From: an uncultured Opitutia bacterium
Lineage (GTDB): Bacteria > Verrucomicrobiota > Verrucomicrobiia > Opitutales > Opitutaceae
Reading direction: 5' to 3'
Assembly (NCBI GenBank): GCA_903869955.1
Contig: CAIQBC010000141.1
Location: forward strand, 1 to 32,466
Length of the DNA stretch: 32,466 bases
The translations under genes and the position numbers were made by a program. The stretch's first letter is position 1, and the number at the start of each line of letters is the position of its first letter. The notes beneath the pieces were generated by a model. It saw nothing but the letters and a program-made list of their open reading frames with translations. It was not told the origin of the DNA and ran no database searches. Below are positions 28,829 to 32,466 of this stretch, piece after piece.

Positions 28829-29848
28829 ATGCGCGCCTACTTCCTCCGCCGCCTGCTGCTCATCCCGCCCACGTTGCTGGGGGTCACGGTGCTGGTGTTT
28901 TGCATCACCCGGTTCGCCCCCGGCGGGCCGGTCGAGCAGGCGATCATGCGGGCGCAGGCGGGCGAAACCGGCGCCGGCGGCACGTCGCGCGGGCCCAACC
29001 GCGGGGCGCTTTCCACCGCGCAGATCGAGCAGCTCAAGGCCTACTACGGTTTCGACCAGCCGGTCCACGTCGCCTATTTTCACTGGCTCGGCCGGGTGTT
29101 GCGCGGCGATCTCGGCAGCTCGTTCACCTACAGTGAACCCGTCTGGCAGGTCATCGCCCGGTGCCTGCCGGTCACGCTGGCCTATGGCGTGATCAGCCTC
29201 GTGCTGGTCTATCTCATCAGCCTCCCGCTCGGCATCCTCAAGGCCGTGAAGCACCGCACGCTGTTGGATATGATCTCTTCCGTGGTGGTTTTTGTCGGCT
29301 ATGCCATCCCCGGCTACGCGCTCGGCGCGCTGCTGCTGGTGTTCCTCGCGGCGCGGCTCCGCTGGTTCCCCATGGGCGGTTTTGTGGGCGATAACTGGGA
29401 TGACCTCAACGGGTGGGGCCAGATCAAGGATTTTTGCTGGCACGCCGTGCTGCCGCTCACCTGCTACACGCTGGGCGGCTTCGCTTTCGTGACGCTGCTC
29501 ACCAAGAACCAGCTCTTGGACAACCTTGCCGCCGATTACGTCCGCACCGCTGTCGCCAAGGGGGTGACTTTCCGCCGCGCGGTCTTCGCGCACGCCTTCC
29601 GCAACTCGCTCATCCCGCTCGCGACCGACTTCGGCCAGACGCTCGGCGCGCTCGTCGTTGGCTCGATCCTGCTTGAACCGCTTTTCGACATCAACGGGAT
29701 GGGGCTGCTCTTTTATCACTCAATCCAGAGCCGCGACTCCATGGTGGTCATGGGTGTGCTGCTCGTGGAGGCGCTGATGTTGCTCACGAGCAATATCGTC
29801 GGCGACGTGCTCGTGGCGCTCGCCGACCCGCGGGTGCGTTTCAAATAA
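28829..29848 (+). CDS. yejB: ABC transporter permease, YejB-type (peptide/oligo importer family)
   Basis: MRAYFLRRLLLIPPTLLGVTVLVFCITRFAPGGPVEQAI; YGFDQPVHVAYFHWLGRVLRGDLGSSFTYSEPV; EPLFDINGMGLLFYHSIQSRDSMVVMG. Confidence 0.88.
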   Translation: MRAYFLRRLLLIPPTLLGVTVLVFCITRFAPGGPVEQAIMRAQAGETGAGGTSRGPNRGALSTAQIEQLKAYYGFDQPVHVAYFHWLGRVLRGDLGSSFTYSEPVWQVIARCLPVTLAYGVISLVLVYLISLPLGILKAVKHRTLLDMISSVVVFVGYAIPGYALGALLLVFLAARLRWFPMGGFVGDNWDDLNGWGQIKDFCWHAVLPLTCYTLGGFAFVTLLTKNQLLDNLAADYVRTAVAKGVTFRRAVFAHAFRNSLIPLATDFGQTLGALVVGSILLEPLFDINGMGLLFYHSIQSRDSMVVMGVLLVEALMLLTSNIVGDVLVALADPRVRFK

Positions 29849-29864
29849 ACTGCGGCCATCCCCT

Positions 29865-30920
29865 GTGCGTCTCTCCCCCCAAACCCGCCGCCAGTTTCAG
29901 CGCTTCCGCTCCCACCGGCGCGGCTGGTGGTCGTTTCTCATCCTCGGGGTGCTGGCCGTCGCCGCGCTGTTCGCCGAGCTGCTCGTGAGCAACCGCGCGC
30001 TCGTCGTGCGCTACGAGGGCAAGTTGTTTTTCCCCAGCTATGGTGCGATCCACACGGGTCGCGAGTTTGGCTTCGACTACGAATACGAGGTCAGCTACCG
30101 CGACCTGCGCGCGCGGCTCGCCACCGAGGGCAAAGGCGGCTGGGTGCTCATGCCACCGGTGCCCTACGGCCCGAATGAAAACACCTACATCGGCCAGACC
30201 TTCGCCCCGCGCGCACCCGACGCGACCACCCGCCACCTCCTTGGCACTGACCAGCTCAACCGCGATATCCTGGCGCGCCTGCTCTATGGGCTGCGCAATT
30301 CGCTGATTTTTTCCACGGGCTTTGTCCTGCTTACCTACTTGCTGGGGGTTTCGATCGGTTGCGCGATGGGCTGGTTCGCCGGCTGGTTCGACTTGGTCGC
30401 ACAGCGTTTCATCGAGATCTGGTCGCTGCTGCCGTTCCTGCTGGTCGTGATCATCGTCCGCTCTGCGCTGCCGCCGGGGGTGCAGTTCAACCTTGGCATC
30501 CTGCTCGGCGTGGTGGTGGTGTTTTCCTGGGTCGGCCTCACCTACTACATGCGCACCGCGACCTACCGCGAAAAGGCCCGGGAATACGTGGCCGCCGCCG
30601 AAGTGCTGGGGGCCAGCCCGGGCCGGATTATTTTTCGCCATATCCTGCCCAACACCGTCGCCACGCTCGTCACCTTCCTCCCGTTTTACGCCGCGGCCTC
30701 GATCTCCAGCCTCACCGCGCTCGACTATATCGGTTTCGGCCTGCCGCCGCCCATGCCGAGCTGGGGCGAGCTGCTCCGGACCGGCACCTCCAACCTCGAC
30801 GCGCCATGGATTGTCGCCTCGGCCTTTGGCGCGCTCAGCCTCGTGCTGGTGCTCATCACCTTTGTGGGCGAGGCGCTGCGCGAAGCCTTTGACCCGAAAA
30901 AATTCGCCCTCTACCAATGA
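29865..30920 (+). CDS. yejE: ABC transporter permease, YejE-type
   Basis: RFRSHRRGWWSFLIL.., HLLGTDQLNRDILARLLYGLRNSLIF, EAAEVLGAS-like EYVAAAEVLGASPGRIIFRHILPNT, LDYIGFGLPPPMPSWGELL. GTG start. Confidence 0.88.
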   Translation: MRLSPQTRRQFQRFRSHRRGWWSFLILGVLAVAALFAELLVSNRALVVRYEGKLFFPSYGAIHTGREFGFDYEYEVSYRDLRARLATEGKGGWVLMPPVPYGPNENTYIGQTFAPRAPDATTRHLLGTDQLNRDILARLLYGLRNSLIFSTGFVLLTYLLGVSIGCAMGWFAGWFDLVAQRFIEIWSLLPFLLVVIIVRSALPPGVQFNLGILLGVVVVFSWVGLTYYMRTATYREKAREYVAAAEVLGASPGRIIFRHILPNTVATLVTFLPFYAAASISSLTALDYIGFGLPPPMPSWGELLRTGTSNLDAPWIVASAFGALSLVLVLITFVGEALREAFDPKKFALYQ

Positions 30921-30956
30921 CCCCTCATGGTTGAGCCAAACCCCGTCATTCCCCTT

Positions 30957-32466
30957 ATGAAGAAACGTCACGCCCTTCTCCCTGTCTTGGCCGCCGCCGC
31001 GGCGCTGCTCGCGGCCCCCGGCCCCGTCTTCGCCGCCACGCCGGCCGCCGCCCCGTTTCCCGGCATGGAGGCCGACCTCAACCGCACGCTCAAGGAACAG
31101 GCGGACTTTTACGCGTTCAAAACTCCCGCCGATTTTACGAAGGATACCGGCGGCCTGACTTGGCAGGACGGTTCCGACTTGCCGGAGTTCGGCGATCCCG
31201 CCGCGAAAAAAGGCGGCACGCTCCGCGGGTGGATCTCGGATTTTCCCAGCACGTTTCGCACGGTCGGCCCCGACGCCAACGACAGCTTCCGCGGCTACCT
31301 GCTCGACAACGTCGAGCTGGAGCTGCTCCGGCCGCATCCCAACGTGCCCGGCCGTTTTTTCCCCGAACTCGCGAAGGACTGGGCCGTGGACCGGGCGCAC
31401 AAGACCGTCTTTTTCCGGCTCGACCCTGCGGCGCGCTGGTCCGACGGCACGCCGCTGACCACCGAGGACGTGGTCTTCACCTTTTACATGCTGCGGAGCC
31501 CGCTGCTCAACGACCCGTGGTCCAATGATTTTTTTCCGAAGACCTACGAGCGCCTGACCATTTACGACGCGCGCACATTCGCCATCACGCTCCGTGAGCT
31601 GAAGCCGGACATCGAGAGCCGGGCCGGCGAGATCAGCTTCTATCCGAAACATTTCTTCAAGGAGTTCGGCCCCGGTTGGGAGGAAAAATACAACTGGCGC
31701 GTCACGCCGACCAACGGCGCCTACCTCCTCCACGACGAGGACGTGAAAAAGCAGGTCTCGGTCACCCTCACCCGCAAGGCCGACTGGTGGGCGAAGGACA
31801 AGCGGTTCCAGCGTTACCGCTTCAACCCCGACAAGATCCGCCTCACCGTCATCCGCGAGCCCGACAAGGCGTTCGAGGCCTTCCTGCGCGGCGACCTCGA
31901 CCTCTCGCCCATGGGCATGCTTGGCCAGCCCAAATACTGGTACGACAAGCTGGCCGACACGCAGCGTGACGTCGCCGCCGGCTACATCGTCAAGACGACG
32001 TTTTACGACAATATCCCCTGTCCCGACCTCGGCCTGTGGATCAACGAGTCCAAGCCCCTCCTCAGCAACCGCGACCTCCGGGAGGGCCTGCACTACGCCA
32101 CCAACATGGAACTCATCTGCCGCCAGTTTTATCGCGGCGACGCGGTCGTGCAGCAGACGCGCTCCGACGGCTACGGCTGGCGGGTGAATCCCACCATTTC
32201 CGCCCGCCCGTTCGACCCCGTGAAGGCCCGCGAATTTTTCGCCAAGGCGGGTTTCATCAAGCAGGGGCCTGATGGCGTCCTGATCAACGCGCAGGGCCAG
32301 CGCCTCTCATTTACCATCACCGCCTACCTGCAAAGCCTGCAGGACCGGCTCACCATCCTGAAGGAGGAGGCGCTCAAAGCCGGCCTCGAATACAACCTTG
32401 AGATTCTCGACTCGACGACGGGTTTCAAAAAGATGCTGCAGAAGCAGCACGACATCGCCATCGCCG
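30957..32466 (+). CDS. yejA: Extracellular solute-binding protein, YejA-type (3'-truncated by window end)
   Basis: Not in the supplied ORF track because it has no in-window stop. ATG 30957 gives MKKRHALLPVLAAAAALLAAPGPVFA...PEFGDPAAKKGGTLRGWISDFPSTFRTVGPDANDSFRGYLLDNVELELL...LNPSALA-type PRADGRWSDGTPLTTEDVVFTF-like region (AARWSDGTPLTTEDVVFTFYML). Confidence 0.88.
   Translation, partial: MKKRHALLPVLAAAAALLAAPGPVFAATPAAAPFPGMEADLNRTLKEQADFYAFKTPADFTKDTGGLTWQDGSDLPEFGDPAAKKGGTLRGWISDFPSTFRTVGPDANDSFRGYLLDNVELELLRPHPNVPGRFFPELAKDWAVDRAHKTVFFRLDPAARWSDGTPLTTEDVVFTFYMLRSPLLNDPWSNDFFPKTYERLTIYDARTFAITLRELKPDIESRAGEISFYPKHFFKEFGPGWEEKYNWRVTPTNGAYLLHDEDVKKQVSVTLTRKADWWAKDKRFQRYRFNPDKIRLTVIREPDKAFEAFLRGDLDLSPMGMLGQPKYWYDKLADTQRDVAAGYIVKTTFYDNIPCPDLGLWINESKPLLSNRDLREGLHYATNMELICRQFYRGDAVVQQTRSDGYGWRVNPTISARPFDPVKAREFFAKAGFIKQGPDGVLINAQGQRLSFTITAYLQSLQDRLTILKEEALKAGLEYNLEILDSTTGFKKMLQKQHDIAIA

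Noticed and set aside
27833-29719. 628-aa minus-strand ORF antisense to gudD and yejB
   Set aside because: Antisense shadow; no recognisable domain and the opposite strand has clear family motifs.
29841-32093. 750-aa minus-strand ORF antisense to yejB end, yejE and yejA
   Set aside because: Low-complexity charged translation typical of antisense shadows in high-GC DNA; the plus strand carries three recognisable transporter genes.
1-32466. CRISPR arrays, transposases, integrases, rRNA genes or recognisable defence systems
   Set aside because: None seen: no regularly spaced repeats and no characteristic protein motifs on either strand.

Overview
This 32.5 kb, high-GC, gene-dense chromosomal window looks like Verrucomicrobiota (Opitutaceae-like). 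That assignment is an inference from gene content and the style of the secreted proteins; no search was run. Contents left to right: 3' part of a DUF4139 gene; tRNA-Gln(UUG); a nested palindromic repeat; thioredoxin; a small ORF coupled to scpA; a circularly permuted ATP-grasp gene followed directly by what looks like the tail of a deleted DUF2126/transglutaminase gene; a lower-GC ORFan; an MsbA-type ABC exporter; an RsmB-type methyltransferase; LptD; GlgB; a two-domain putative outer-membrane protein; a CobA-HemD fusion; AspS; an aldo/keto reductase; a giant UxaA-family protein; two secreted/surface proteins, one with an SGNH-like core; KdgD and GudD (glucarate catabolism); and YejB, YejE and a truncated YejA. 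The most unusual item is the UxaA-family protein at 19613-22333. It reads as an internal tandem duplication in which the two copies have lost complementary motifs: copy 1 lost the N-subdomain cysteines and copy 2 lost the CGGSD-type C-subdomain motif. Other notable items are the SGNH-in-fibre-like protein, the hexarate locus with a Yej-type importer, and the ATP-grasp/DUF2126 deletion scar. No CRISPR array, transposase or rRNA was seen.
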